A stretch of 64,000 bases of DNA, from the NCBI GenBank assembly GCA_946414805.1, contig CAMKPZ010000001.1:368110-432109 (forward strand), written 5' to 3'. The notes beneath the pieces were generated by a model. The model searched no databases. It was not told the origin of the DNA and saw only the letters and a list, made by a program, of their open reading frames with translations. This DNA is from an uncultured Bacteroidales bacterium (GTDB lineage Bacteria; Bacteroidota; Bacteroidia; Bacteroidales; Paludibacteraceae). Below are positions 9,237-18,029 of the stretch, one piece after another (within the stretch, counting starts at the first letter, position 1; each line of letters opens with the position of its first letter). Both the position numbers and the translations under genes were made by a program.

Positions 9237-9686
9237 ATGAAAGAATTCACATTTAAAATCAATGGCGCCGAATATAAGTGCGCAGTAGAAGAAGTAGAGG
9301 CAGGTTTGACCAATGTAACCGTAAACGGCAAGACCTACCAAGTAGAAACAGAGGCTCCGGCAGCTCCGGCACCGAAACCCGTAGCTCCCAAACCGGCAGC
9401 CGCTCCCGCTCCGAAGCCTGCAGCAGCTCCTGCTCCCAAGGCTGAGCCCAAACCTGCAGCTGCTCCTGCTGCCGGCGTACAGGTGAAGAGTCCGCTTCCC
9501 GGTTCGGTAATCAAAGTGCTGGTGACGGAAGGTCAGGCTGTAAAACGCGGCGATACGCTCCTGACGCTTGAGTCCATGAAGATGGAGAATGCCATCATGG
9601 CTGAGCAGGACGGTACCGTTAAACAGATTGCTGTTTCCGCCGGTCAGAACGTTATGCAGGATGATCTGCTCGTTGTATTAGGATAA
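9237..9686 (+). CDS. mmdC: biotin carboxyl carrier protein of methylmalonyl-CoA decarboxylase
   Basis: A 149-residue carrier. An N-terminal domain of about 38 residues is followed by a Pro/Ala/Lys linker (about 39-80) and a lipoyl/biotinyl domain with the biotinylation motif ESMKMEN, modified lysine about residue 115. It shuttles the carboxyl group from the alpha to the beta subunit. The Pro/Ala linker is encoded by imperfect repeats and is probably flexible, as usual in this family. Confidence 0.93.
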   Translation: MKEFTFKINGAEYKCAVEEVEAGLTNVTVNGKTYQVETEAPAAPAPKPVAPKPAAAPAPKPAAAPAPKAEPKPAAAPAAGVQVKSPLPGSVIKVLVTEGQAVKRGDTLLTLESMKMENAIMAEQDGTVKQIAVSAGQNVMQDDLLVVLG

Positions 9687-9699
9687 TCTGGTATTCTAA

Positions 9700-9734
9700 G
9701 TCAACCGGTTAACTGGTCGACAGTCAAATAAACT
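9700..9734. repeat. degenerate 7-bp repeat spacer
   Basis: Units GTCAACC, GGTTAAC, TGGTCGA, CAGTCAA and ATAAACT fill the spacer between the biotin carrier and the beta subunit. Confidence 0.6.
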
Positions 9735-9738
9735 GATT

Positions 9739-10914
9739 ATGAACATCTTAGATTTTTTTCAACGCATGGGTTTCATGCAGATGACTTGGCAACAAGGTGT
9801 AATGCTCTTGGTGTCGTTCTTCCTGCTGTACCTTGCCATTCATAAGAAATACGAGCCGCTCTTGCTGCTGCCTATCGCATTTGGTATGCTGCTTACCAAC
9901 CTCCCGGGCGCAGGAATGTTCCATGACGAGTTATGGACTGCCTTCCTTGATCCGTCCAGTCCGGCATACCATTCCTACGGAGCAATCCTCAAAGAAGCAG
10001 GTCTGCTCGATGTGCTCTATATCGGAGTGAAAGCCGGAGTGTATCCCTGCTTGATCTTCATCGGCGTGGGCGCAATGACGGATTTCGGTCCGTTGATTGC
10101 CAACCCGAAGTCGCTTCTGTTAGGAGCCGCCGCACAGATCGGTATCTTCGTCACGTTCCTCTGCGCTTATGCAATGGGTTTCTCGCCTGCAGAGGCGGGT
10201 TCGATCGGTATCATCGGCGGTGCAGACGGACCGACATCTATCTTCCTGACTTCCAAACTGGCTCCGCATCTCTTAGGTCCGATCGCCATTGCCGCCTATA
10301 GCTATATGGCGCTTGTGCCGGTGATCCAGCCGCCTATCATGCGCGCGCTCACGACTAAAAAGGAACGCGCGATCAAGATGGGTCAGCTCCGTCCTGTTTC
10401 CAAGACCGAGAAGATCGTCTTCCCGATCATTATCACCGCTATCGTAGCCCTCATCCTGCCGGATGCGGCGCCGCTGATCGGATGTCTGATGCTGGGCAAC
10501 CTGATGAAGGAGTGTGGAGTGGTGGACCGTCTGTCAAAAACTGCCCAGAACGAACTGATGAATATCGTAGTGATCTTCCTGGGCCTTTCTGTCGGCGCCA
10601 CGGCTACTGCCGGCAGTTTCCTGAATGCCAAGACGCTGATGATCCTTGCGATGGGTATCGTGGCGTTCGGTCTCGGTAGCGCAGGTGGTGTGCTGCTTGC
10701 CAAGTTCATGAACCTCTTCCTCAAAGAGAAGATCAACCCGCTGATCGGTTCTGCCGGTGTTTCCGCAGTGCCGATGGCTGCGCGTGTGAGTCAGACGGTT
10801 GGAAAAGAGGAGAACCCCTCCAACTTCCTGCTGATGCACGCCATGGGGCCGAATGTAGCCGGAGTGATCGGTTCTGCTGTTGCCGCAGGCGTCTTGCTGA
10901 CCCTGCTTGGATAA
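9739..10914 (+). CDS. mmdB: sodium ion-translocating decarboxylase beta subunit
   Basis: A 391-residue integral membrane protein of the OadB/MmdB/GcdB family with about ten hydrophobic helices. Family motifs are [35 protein letters not shown] and the C-terminal GAAGVSAVP-like segment ([13 protein letters not shown]). It decarboxylates carboxybiotin and couples this to sodium export. It is the last gene of the mce-mmd cluster; the histidine kinase follows after 38 bp. Confidence 0.94.
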   Translation: MNILDFFQRMGFMQMTWQQGVMLLVSFFLLYLAIHKKYEPLLLLPIAFGMLLTNLPGAGMFHDELWTAFLDPSSPAYHSYGAILKEAGLLDVLYIGVKAGVYPCLIFIGVGAMTDFGPLIANPKSLLLGAAAQIGIFVTFLCAYAMGFSPAEAGSIGIIGGADGPTSIFLTSKLAPHLLGPIAIAAYSYMALVPVIQPPIMRALTTKKERAIKMGQLRPVSKTEKIVFPIIITAIVALILPDAAPLIGCLMLGNLMKECGVVDRLSKTAQNELMNIVVIFLGLSVGATATAGSFLNAKTLMILAMGIVAFGLGSAGGVLLAKFMNLFLKEKINPLIGSAGVSAVPMAARVSQTVGKEENPSNFLLMHAMGPNVAGVIGSAVAAGVLLTLLG

Positions 10915-10952
10915 TTCCCGAATTTTCAAATCTTTGAATATTCAAATTATTT

Positions 10953-12074
10953 ATGTCCAACCGACGGATAGGAACAATAGTACTGGTAATAGCCATGTTT
11001 ATCGTGGCTATTTCCGTATTATTTACCAATAATCTGGCGCACGCGCTGCAGGCGGAGGAGCAGAAAAACATGGCGGTCTGGGCGGAAGCCACCCGCCAAC
11101 TGATCCTTGCCGACGATGATGCGGATATCGATTTTGTCTCGTCTATCATTGAGGGCAACACTACCATCCCTGTCTATATCTGCGATGAAGAAGGGAATAT
11201 CCTGGCAAGCCGGAATACCTCTAAGGAGCATGCTACCGGCAAAGTGAACGCCTCGCATGGACCTATCGAAGTGCGGATTGACGGGACTACAACCCAGTAT
11301 ATCTACTGGGATGACAGCAGTCTGCTCACCAGCCTGAGATATGTGCCTTATGCCCAGTTTGCGCTAATCTTCATTTTTATCGCCATCGCCGTAATCACGA
11401 TGCTTACGGCCCAACGGAGTGAAGAAAACCGCCTCTGGGTGGGGCTGTCGAAAGAGACCGCTCATCAACTCGGCACGCCGATCTCGTCGCTTAACGCCTG
11501 GCAGCAACTGCTCGAAGAGAAATATCCATCCGACGAGTATGTGCCACAGATGAAGCGCGATATTGACCGCCTGCAGATGATCGCCAACCGGTTCCAGAAG
11601 ATCGGTTCGGAACCCGACCTGAAATCAGAGAACATGATCCCTGTTGTACGGGATGCGGTGGAATACATGCGTGTGCGCGTCAGCAGCCGTATTGTTATCG
11701 ATGATACCTGTCTGGAGGGCGTAGAACGCATCGTAATGCTCAATGCCCCCTTGCTTCAATGGGTGATCGAGAATCTGCTCAAGAATGCAGTTGATGCGAT
11801 CTCCGGAAACGGAACGATCGCATTGCAGCTGCATGAGAACGAACATGAGGTGATGCTTGATATTGCTGACTCCGGAAAAGGAATGGACAGCGCTACCCAG
11901 CGCCGGATCTTTGAACCGGGATTCACATCGAAAGAAAGAGGATGGGGATTAGGCCTGCCACTCGCCAAACGTATCATCGAGCAGTATCATGGAGGCAAAC
12001 TCCTCCTTAAAAGCTCTCAACCGGGCGTCGGTACAACCTTCCGGATCGTTCTGAAAAAGCCCGAAAACAGTTGA
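10953..12074 (+). CDS. sensor histidine kinase, no adjacent response regulator
   Basis: A 373-residue kinase. Two membrane helices (about 7-25 and 135-152) enclose a periplasmic sensor of about 110 residues. The DHp phosphoacceptor motif is KETAHQLGTPISS with histidine at about 171. The ATPase domain has the N box (WVIENLLKNAVDA), G1 (DSGKGM) and G2 (GWGLGLPLAKRI). The signal is unknown and no response regulator is nearby, so it is an orphan. The last 126 bp overlap the end of convergent ispE. Confidence 0.9.
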   Translation: MSNRRIGTIVLVIAMFIVAISVLFTNNLAHALQAEEQKNMAVWAEATRQLILADDDADIDFVSSIIEGNTTIPVYICDEEGNILASRNTSKEHATGKVNASHGPIEVRIDGTTTQYIYWDDSSLLTSLRYVPYAQFALIFIFIAIAVITMLTAQRSEENRLWVGLSKETAHQLGTPISSLNAWQQLLEEKYPSDEYVPQMKRDIDRLQMIANRFQKIGSEPDLKSENMIPVVRDAVEYMRVRVSSRIVIDDTCLEGVERIVMLNAPLLQWVIENLLKNAVDAISGNGTIALQLHENEHEVMLDIADSGKGMDSATQRRIFEPGFTSKERGWGLGLPLAKRIIEQYHGGKLLLKSSQPGVGTTFRIVLKKPENS

Positions 12075-12821
12075 ACCGCTGCCGCTCATAGCGGCATAGA
12101 AAGCGCCTGCGTCCAGCAGACGCTTTTTTATTTGGGCTATCGCCGGATGGAGAGGGAAGACCGTCGCTTCAAAATCATTGACAAAAGCATCGCCCTTGCC
12201 TAATTGCTCCGGTATATTCAGTTTCCCCTTCAGTGAGGGAGTCGGGTACGGTTTTATTCCGGCATACGCCTCTTTGGTGCTGACGCCTTCTTCGGGTTTG
12301 ACCAGCAGGATCCGGATACCGCGCAGATCCAGATCAATCGGTGTCAGCTTGTCTCCGATGCCTTCGGCGAAACAGGGGGTGTTATAAATAAAGAAAGGAC
12401 AATCGGCACCCAAGGGACGCACTTCTTCCGCTAATTGCTTTTTGGTCAAACCCAGTGAGAAGAGTTCGTTCAGTGCGATAGCCATATGCGCTGCATCGCT
12501 GCTTCCGCCCCCTAAACCGGCGCCGAAAGGGATATTCTTCCTGAATCGGATGGACACTCCGCCTATCTGCGGGTATCTCGCCGCCATCCGGTGGTAACAA
12601 CGGATAATCAGATTATCCTCCTCCGGACAATCAACCGCAATCCCTTCCTGTACAAAAGAAATCTGACGGCTGACAGCCGGAGACGGAATGCTCGTCACTT
12701 CTAATTCATCGTGCAGCCCGTAAATAGGGACAAAAACAGTCTCTAAATCATGGTAGTTGTCCGGACGCTTGCGGATGACACGCAGCCCCAGATTGATCTT
12801 GCAATTCGGATAGAGTATCAT
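11949..12821 (-). CDS. ispE: 4-diphosphocytidyl-2-C-methyl-D-erythritol kinase
   Basis: Phosphorylates CDP-methylerythritol in the MEP isoprenoid pathway. The 290-residue GHMP kinase starts MILYPNCKINLGL, with the ATP loop IPFGAGLGGGSSDAA and C-terminal MSGSGSTVFGLF. The ATG at 12821 matches the family start; a longer frame to 12860 would run through the promoter. A 7-bp repeat (GGCTGAC type) encodes a surface segment at about residues 48-54. The 3' end overlaps the histidine kinase by 126 bp on the other strand, both C-termini being credible. Confidence 0.93.
   Translation of the reverse strand: MILYPNCKINLGLRVIRKRPDNYHDLETVFVPIYGLHDELEVTSIPSPAVSRQISFVQEGIAVDCPEEDNLIIRCYHRMAARYPQIGGVSIRFRKNIPFGAGLGGGSSDAAHMAIALNELFSLGLTKKQLAEEVRPLGADCPFFIYNTPCFAEGIGDKLTPIDLDLRGIRILLVKPEEGVSTKEAYAGIKPYPTPSLKGKLNIPEQLGKGDAFVNDFEATVFPLHPAIAQIKKRLLDAGAFYAAMSGSGSTVFGLFQNDPEGCTDARLRAFKEEFASMILLDDTFGEWQA
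12662..12682. repeat. 7-bp repeat inside ispE
   Basis: ATCTGAC, GGCTGAC, AGCCGGA: an inverted match to the AGCCGTC word of the DUF2723 gene. It encodes PAVSRQ in IspE, resembling SAVSRQ in the DUF2723 protein. Confidence 0.6.
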
Positions 12822-12829
12822 AATGGCTG

Positions 12830-12860
12830 CAAAGATACAGCTTTTTTTTGATATATGCAA
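12830..12860 (-). promoter_or_regulatory. promoter of ispE, predicted near-leaderless
   Basis: Minus strand TTG at 12860-12858, a 20-bp spacer, TATCTTTG at 12837-12830. The box ends 9 bp before the start codon at 12821, so the mRNA would have only a few untranslated bases. Confidence 0.8.
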
Positions 12861-12876
12861 ATCCTAATGCAGAAAA

Positions 12877-13023
12877 TCAACTATGAAGGCGTGAATGGGT
12901 GCCGCAATGCGCGCACGTGTAAATAGATGTTGAGGATTTGGATTGACCCGACGAGGGCTCAATGAACAAACGCAGGACAAGATCCTGCGCCTGTTTACTG
13001 AATGTTTGAACATTAATTTTCAT
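12877..13023 (-). CDS. putative 48-residue small protein with CxxC-type motif
   Basis: A 48-codon frame from ATG 13023 to TGA 12877. The N-terminal half is amphipathic (MKINVQTFSKQAQDLVLRLF), a Ser-rich linker follows, and the end is YTCAHCGTHSRLHS: a CxxCxxH-like arrangement that could bind metal. A complete promoter lies 56-86 bp upstream. I do not recognise the protein. It could instead be an untranslated RNA; the evidence for translation is the promoter spacing and the motif only. Confidence 0.45.
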   Translation of the reverse strand: MKINVQTFSKQAQDLVLRLFIEPSSGQSKSSTSIYTCAHCGTHSRLHS

Positions 13024-13078
13024 AGTTTGAGGTATATTTGTTAAAAGGCAATAATTCCTTGTTCTTTGGTTTCGAGTG

Positions 13079-13109
13079 CAAAGGTAGTATATTTTTGTGA
13101 ATTATGCAA
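13079..13109 (-). promoter_or_regulatory. promoter of the 48-residue ORF
   Basis: TTG at 13109-13107, a 20-bp spacer, TACCTTTG at 13086-13079 on the minus strand, giving a leader of about 50 nt before ATG 13023. Confidence 0.75.
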
Positions 13110-13652
13110 GAGAAAAAGTCTGTATTTAGTGCAATAAAGGTGAACACCATTTGTGCGCAAAATGTTTTCATTTATGACATTCACAAAGTACGTATTTTTC
13201 CATGTGTTCACAGATAGCCCTAATCAAAGGATCCATAGAGTAGGGAAGAGTCCGCCAAGTCCTAAAGACCTCTATGATCCGGGCACAGAAAAGATTGCGA
13301 GTCAATATATAAATGCAAAACAAACACTTATAACTTACTGAAAATAAGCGGCTGGCGATTTTACTTAAAGTGACAGATTTAGCTGTTTTGCGGAGATTGA
13401 TGAGTTGGGTGACATTTTGAGTTAAATACTATAAATAAAACATATAAAATACTTATATTGTGGTGTTTATGCGTTAAACCTAAAGTAAAATAACAAGTTT
13501 ATTTAATCCACTTATAGTACGGATAGTGATGTTGAGGGTAGTCGGATTGTAAAAATGTTCCACGGAAGAAGGATAGCTTTGGCTGTTTTGTATTGAATAA
13601 ACAGACATATTCACGTTTGTGAAAAATTATTCACAAAAATATCTGCAAACAT

Positions 13653-13683
13653 TTGTGTATTTCGGTATTTTTTTGTACCTTTG
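13653..13683 (+). promoter_or_regulatory. promoter of the XRE-family gene
   Basis: TTG at 13653-13655, a 20-bp spacer, TACCTTTG at 13676-13683; leader of about 50 nt. Confidence 0.8.
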
Positions 13684-13736
13684 CACCGTGATTTGATCAA
13701 GTCGCTGAGAATTGAATATTTTTAATCAACTGTCCT

Positions 13737-14129
13737 ATGAATGAACGAGAGCGCATTGAGAAGGTGAAAGACACGCTGGGGCTTACGGCGCGCCAGTTTG
13801 CAGCAGAGATTGGGGTGCAGCCCGGTACGATCAGTAATATGATGGCGGGACGCAATAACCCGAGTCTGGATGTGATGAAGCGTATTATGGAGCGTTATCC
13901 TACGCTGAATCCCGAGTGGCTGGTGTTAGGCAAAGGCGATATGTGGCGCACTGAACCCGGTAAGGAAGCCGGTTTGTTCGATGTGTTGCCGCCTGAGGGC
14001 AAGAAACCAACCGTTCGTGCGGCAGCAAAAGAGGAGCCGCAGATACCTGCAGCTCCCCCTAAACAGATCAGCCGTATTGTGGTTTATTACACCGACAATA
14101 CCTTTGAAGAGTTCTCTAATCACCAATAA
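13737..14129 (+). CDS. XRE-family helix-turn-helix regulator
   Basis: A 130-residue protein. Residues 1-65 form a lambda-repressor-like HTH (DTLGLTARQFAAEIGVQPGTISNMMAGRNNPSLDVMKRI), typical of XRE proteins. The C-terminal half is Pro/Ala/Lys-rich and ends in a short hydrophobic and acidic segment (RIVVYYTDNTFEEF). There is no peptidase or toxin domain. The target is unknown. It is transcribed toward lon and shares a hairpin terminator with it. Confidence 0.85.
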   Translation: MNERERIEKVKDTLGLTARQFAAEIGVQPGTISNMMAGRNNPSLDVMKRIMERYPTLNPEWLVLGKGDMWRTEPGKEAGLFDVLPPEGKKPTVRAAAKEEPQIPAAPPKQISRIVVYYTDNTFEEFSNHQ

Positions 14130-14165
14130 TCAAAGAAGCGCTGCTTACTGCAACGCTTCTTTGAT
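14129..14165. terminator. shared terminator of convergent XRE gene and lon
   Basis: A perfect 12-bp inverted repeat, ATCAAAGAAGCG against CGCTTCTTTGAT, with a 13-nt loop. The lon stop codon (14145-14147) lies in the loop, so the right arm is lon coding sequence. Confidence 0.75.
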
Positions 14166-16529
14166 AACCTCGCTGATGTCATGCACGTAGTGCAGCTTCA
14201 GACCCTTGAGATAAATATCATTGATCTCCGCAACATCTTTCCGGTTTTCCTCGCATAGAATGATATCCGTGATCCCTGCCCGTTTGGCGGCGAGTAGTTT
14301 TTCTTTCACTCCGCCGATAGGCAGCACTTTGCCTCGCAGCGTCATCTCTCCGGTCATCGCGATGCGCGGTTTGACCAGTCGTCCCGTGAATGCGCTCACA
14401 AGTGCAGTGGTCATCGTGATACCGGCGGACGGACCGTCTTTGGGAATCGCTCCTTCCGGCACATGGATATGTACGGCCGTCTTCTCAAAGACATCCGGCT
14501 TGATGCCGAACTGCTTTGCGTGCGCCTTGACATAACCCAATGCCAGCGTTGCGGACTCTTTCATCACATCGCCCAGATTGCCGGTGAGTGTCAGAGCCGG
14601 TGATTTGGAAGCAGAGAGGCTGGTCTCGATGAACAGGATCTCGCCGCCTACTTGCGTCCACGCCAATCCGGTCACGACACCTACGTATTTGTTCGTCTCC
14701 CAGCTGTCGCGGCTGAAACGCGGTTGTCCCAGATATTCTCGCAGATCCTCAAGCGTCACGGAGGGGTTGTATTCCTCGCCGAGTGCCAGTTTGGTATCGA
14801 TCTTGCGGCAGATAGTGGCGATCTGGCGTTCCAGACTGCGCACACCGGACTCGCGCGTGTAATCATCTATTATATGACTCAGGATCTCCTTCTTGAACTT
14901 CAGTTGGGAAGCCTTCAGACCGTGGTTCTCCAGTTCTTTCGGGATCAGATGACGCTTGGCAATCTCCTCTTTCTCTTCCTGCAGATAACCGGTCATCTCG
15001 ATCAGTTCCATTCGGTCGAGTAGGGGGCGGGGGATCGAATCCAGACTGTTTGCCGTGGCGATAAAGAGCACATGGCTCAGGTCGTAATCGACATCCAGAT
15101 AGTTGTCGTGGAAGGAGTTGTTCTGCTCCGGATCCAGCACTTCGAGGAGTGCGGAGGTCGGATCGCCTTTGTAGTCGGCGCCGATCTTGTCGATCTCGTC
15201 GAGCACGAAAACCGGATTGGAGGTGCCGCATTTCTTAATGCTGTCAATGATCCGTCCGGGCATGGCGCCGATATAGGTTCTGCGGTGGCCGCGTATCTCC
15301 GCTTCGTCGTGCAGACCGCCGAGTGACACACGCGCATACTTGCGTCCGAGGGCTTCCGCAACGCTCTTTCCAAGACTCGTTTTGCCGACACCCGGAGGAC
15401 CGTAGAGACATAAGATCGGCGATTTCACCGGATGATTTTCCTTGTCCTTGGCGCTGCGAAGAGACAACTGGCGTTGTACCGCCAGATATTCGACAATTCT
15501 TTCCTTCACTTTGTCCAACCCGTAGTGATCGCGGTTGAGTACCTCCTGTGCATGCGGCATATCGAAATTGTCTTCGGAATAAACCTCCCACGGCATGCCT
15601 AAAAAGACCTCTAAATAATCCAGTTGGGTGGAGTATTCCGGCGCATGGATGTGCATGTGCTCCAGGCGCTGAAGCTCTTTCTCGAACACCTCTCCGACCG
15701 CCTGCTTCCAGTGTTTGTCTTTCGCTCTCTCGCGCAGTTCTTTCACTTTCTCGGCACCGGAGTCTTCGCCCAGATCCTTCTTGATCGTCTCGATCTCCTG
15801 CTGCAGAAAATACTCGCGTTGCTGCTTGTCCATCGCTTCGTGGGTACGCTTGAGAATGTCCGCCTTGATGGTCTGCATCTCGTTCTCTTTCTCCAGAATG
15901 CCCAACATCATCGTTGCACGTTCCATGAGCTCATCAACCGTCAGCAGCTCCATCCGTTTGTCAAGCGCCATCGGGAAGGTGGAGCAGATATAATTGACGA
16001 GGGTAGGGCCGTTCGTGATAGAACGGATCGTCGGCTGTAGATCAACCGGCGTTTTCTCGCGGAGATTAAGCAACTGCAGCACTAATTCGCGGAGCGAATC
16101 CACCACCACTGGGAACTGTTTGTCCTTCTTCAGCGGCATTTTCTCATCCCGCGGAACCACTTCCGCTTGAATGATACCGGATTTACTCTCCTGAAAACCA
16201 ATGACTTCTACACGTTCTTTGCCTTCTAAAATTGCCATAACGTGCTCTCCGTCATTTGCATTCTCATTGGGTAATGTGATGATTTGCAGCACATGTCCGA
16301 CCGTTCCGATCTGATAGAGATCGCTGCCGTTTGGTTCATTCACCGAACTGTCTTTCTGTGCCAGCACCAGGATTGGCCGTTCCGCTTTCTCCGCCTCTTT
16401 GATCAGTTTGAGACTGGACTTGCGCGAAACTGCCACCGGCAGCAGCACACCCGGAAACAACATTGTATTCCTCACCGGAAGTACATCATATTGTTTTACT
16501 TCTTCAATATCTTCGATTTTCTTTGCCAT
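14145..16529 (-). CDS. lon: ATP-dependent protease Lon
   Basis: A 794-residue LonA. The substrate-binding N-domain begins with YDVLPVRNTMLFPGVLLPV. A coiled coil precedes the AAA+ module with Walker A GPPGVGKTSLGKSV and Walker B PVFVLDEIDKIG. The C-terminal protease domain has the catalytic serine in KDGPSAGITM and the conserved lysine in GGVKEKLLAAKRAG. It degrades damaged and regulatory proteins in the cytoplasm. Length and all motifs are normal. No clear promoter is seen upstream in the 220-bp spacer to the next gene. Confidence 0.97.
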   Translation of the reverse strand: MAKKIEDIEEVKQYDVLPVRNTMLFPGVLLPVAVSRKSSLKLIKEAEKAERPILVLAQKDSSVNEPNGSDLYQIGTVGHVLQIITLPNENANDGEHVMAILEGKERVEVIGFQESKSGIIQAEVVPRDEKMPLKKDKQFPVVVDSLRELVLQLLNLREKTPVDLQPTIRSITNGPTLVNYICSTFPMALDKRMELLTVDELMERATMMLGILEKENEMQTIKADILKRTHEAMDKQQREYFLQQEIETIKKDLGEDSGAEKVKELRERAKDKHWKQAVGEVFEKELQRLEHMHIHAPEYSTQLDYLEVFLGMPWEVYSEDNFDMPHAQEVLNRDHYGLDKVKERIVEYLAVQRQLSLRSAKDKENHPVKSPILCLYGPPGVGKTSLGKSVAEALGRKYARVSLGGLHDEAEIRGHRRTYIGAMPGRIIDSIKKCGTSNPVFVLDEIDKIGADYKGDPTSALLEVLDPEQNNSFHDNYLDVDYDLSHVLFIATANSLDSIPRPLLDRMELIEMTGYLQEEKEEIAKRHLIPKELENHGLKASQLKFKKEILSHIIDDYTRESGVRSLERQIATICRKIDTKLALGEEYNPSVTLEDLREYLGQPRFSRDSWETNKYVGVVTGLAWTQVGGEILFIETSLSASKSPALTLTGNLGDVMKESATLALGYVKAHAKQFGIKPDVFEKTAVHIHVPEGAIPKDGPSAGITMTTALVSAFTGRLVKPRIAMTGEMTLRGKVLPIGGVKEKLLAAKRAGITDIILCEENRKDVAEINDIYLKGLKLHYVHDISEVIKEALQ

Positions 16530-16749
16530 TTTCTCTTTTTTCTTTTTACTTTAGCAGATAGGGACTTCTTCCAAATATGCTATTTTACATAATCGTGATT
16601 AGGTTTCCATTAGTATATTTCTTACATGAATCATTGTGCAAGAATTATGCCAATAATTTAGGGTTAAAGAATTCTGCCATAATGGCAGTTAAATAAACAT
16701 ATACAAAATTAATATGAATATTATGAAAAGAATTTATTATTATGTATGG

Positions 16750-17250
16750 TTATTGATTATTCGAGTTTTTCAATTTTTGACGGATGATCGCTTGAATGAA
16801 GTTGTCGAGTTTGGAATATTGTTTTTGGCGGAGTTTCATTGAGCCCGGTTCGGGTTTCTTCTCATACGGAGCTTCCGAATCCGGATGTTTGAATTGTGCG
16901 TAGAAACGATTTTTGAAGTTTTCCAGTTCTGCGCGCAGTTCAAGCGTTTTTTGACGCTCTTCTGATGTCATGGCGGCGAGTTCTTCGTCAGAAACTTTGC
17001 CGGAATTGATAATCTCTGACGCCAGATGTTTGGATTCGCTAAACAGTTGAATATTAGCGAGTTCGGCGCCTTTAGGCGGATTCTTTTCGTAGTCGCGTGG
17101 ATTTACGAGCTTGTATGATTCCTGAACTCCTTCTTTCAGGACTTTTCCATTTGGCGCGCGGTATTTCTTTTTGCGCATGATAATACCGCTTCCTTTCTCG
17201 AATTCACCGTTCATTTCTTTAACCGGTGCATAAAACTTAATTTGCGTCAT
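16750..17250 (-). CDS. hypothetical protein, small Bacteroidales family
   Basis: A 166-residue charged protein without signal peptide or membrane segment. The start resembles short proteins common in Bacteroidales accessory regions (MTQIKFYAPVKEMNGEFEKG..., a basic stretch, then PPKGAELANIQLFSES). The middle is helical and Glu/Lys-rich; the end is basic. Its layout (N-terminal G/K/R segment, ...E...F... helix, final Y..L..F helix) loosely matches the proteins at 55598-55972 and 57102-57473. Function unknown. Confidence 0.65.
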   Translation of the reverse strand: MTQIKFYAPVKEMNGEFEKGSGIIMRKKKYRAPNGKVLKEGVQESYKLVNPRDYEKNPPKGAELANIQLFSESKHLASEIINSGKVSDEELAAMTSEERQKTLELRAELENFKNRFYAQFKHPDSEAPYEKKPEPGSMKLRQKQYSKLDNFIQAIIRQKLKNSNNQ

Positions 17251-17428
17251 AATGGCATAGTTTTTGCAGTGAATATAATGGATTTCTATATTTATGACAT
17301 TTTGTCATTCCAAAGGCTGTTTCTTGGTTTGTCCTCATCCTTTCCCTATAATAACCTCCATCAAATCACCCTCTTATCACCCTGTAATCACGCCCTAATC
17401 ACCCCCTTTTGATTCGATTTTGGTCTTT

Positions 17429-17450
17429 AAAAACCTCGGTTTTACCGAGG
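17429..17450 (-). terminator. terminator of the DUF1232 gene
   Basis: On the minus strand CCTCGG-TAAAA-CCGAGG followed by TTTTTAAAG, 45-65 bp after the DUF1232 stop. Confidence 0.7.
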
Positions 17451-17492
17451 GAATTTATATTATGGTTTATTTAGGGCGTGAGTCCCCCACTC

Positions 17493-17684
17493 TCACTTGT
17501 TTTTCTTGAGTTTGGAGGCGAATACGAGTCCGTTAGTGACTGCTAATAGGACGGCAATCATGTCATCTATCCATCCGATAACCGGCATTGCGTCCGGGGC
17601 TACATCTATCGGAATCAGCATATAGATCAGCGCAATCAACGCCCCTATTCCGATGTTCATCTTATATTTTGTCGCTTTCTGCAT
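17493..17684 (-). CDS. DUF1232 (YkvA-like) small membrane protein
   Basis: A 63-residue protein with the DUF1232 signature: a hydrophobic helix, then YMLIPIDVAPDAMPVIGWIDDMIAVL, then a second helix and a Lys-rich tail. Family function is unknown. The start at 17684 (MQKATKYKMNIG) is preferred; a frame from 17702 is also open. Promoter at 17775-17805. Confidence 0.8.
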   Translation of the reverse strand: MQKATKYKMNIGIGALIALIYMLIPIDVAPDAMPVIGWIDDMIAVLLAVTNGLVFASKLKKNK

Positions 17685-17774
17685 ACAAAAAAAACTTACC
17701 ATCTGCAGCGGTTAATTTCAACTGGTAACAATTTGTTACCGTTTCATATTTTTGTATCAAAACCTTTGCAATTG

Positions 17775-17805
17775 CAAAGGTACAACAAAAGTTTGACATA
17801 CACAA
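17775..17805 (-). promoter_or_regulatory. DUF1232 promoter with palindromic start region
   Basis: TTG at 17805-17803, 20 bp, TACCTTTG at 17782-17775. The box is one half of a perfect 20-bp palindrome, ACCTTTGCAATTGCAAAGGT (17762-17781). Confidence 0.8.
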
Positions 17806-17978
17806 GACTTTTGGCTAAAAAATTAAATTTAATTGAATTTATTTTGCTAAAAGGCTTAGGTATGAGCACAAACGTGCGAACGTACCTTCTGTGGGACCCT
17901 GCTTTTTTATAGGGAGGACCGAAGGTACACAACCTTTTTTCTGATATATGCAAATTTTGGAGGGGGAAAAACATAAAA

Positions 17979-18008
17979 AAGGGTGAGGTTTTGTAATGCC
18001 CCACCCTT
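17979..18008 (-). terminator. terminator of the caspase operon
   Basis: On the minus strand AAGGGTGGGG...CCTCACCCTT followed by a T run, about 20 bp after the caspase-gene stop. Confidence 0.75.
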
Positions 18009-18029
18009 ACTTTAAGAATAATTTATATC

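Larger units (their letters stand above)
13024..13736. other. AT-rich gene-free stretch
   Basis: Apart from the promoter for the small ORF (13079-13109) and the promoter of the XRE gene (13653-13683), I see no gene or recognisable RNA. The one open frame, 13153-13341, has no coding character or promoter. Confidence 0.5.
17703..18029. other. gene-free control region
   Basis: Holds the DUF1232 promoter (17775-17805), a 47-nt hairpin (17882-17928; outer arms GTACCTTC/GAAGGTAC, inner CCCT/AGGG) overlapping a second promoter-like box (TACCTTCG, minus, with TTTG upstream at 17954-17951), and the caspase terminator. No ORF. Confidence 0.6.

Noticed and set aside
13153-13341. 62-codon plus-strand ORF
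   Set aside because: No promoter, no motif, composition like the surrounding AT-rich spacer.
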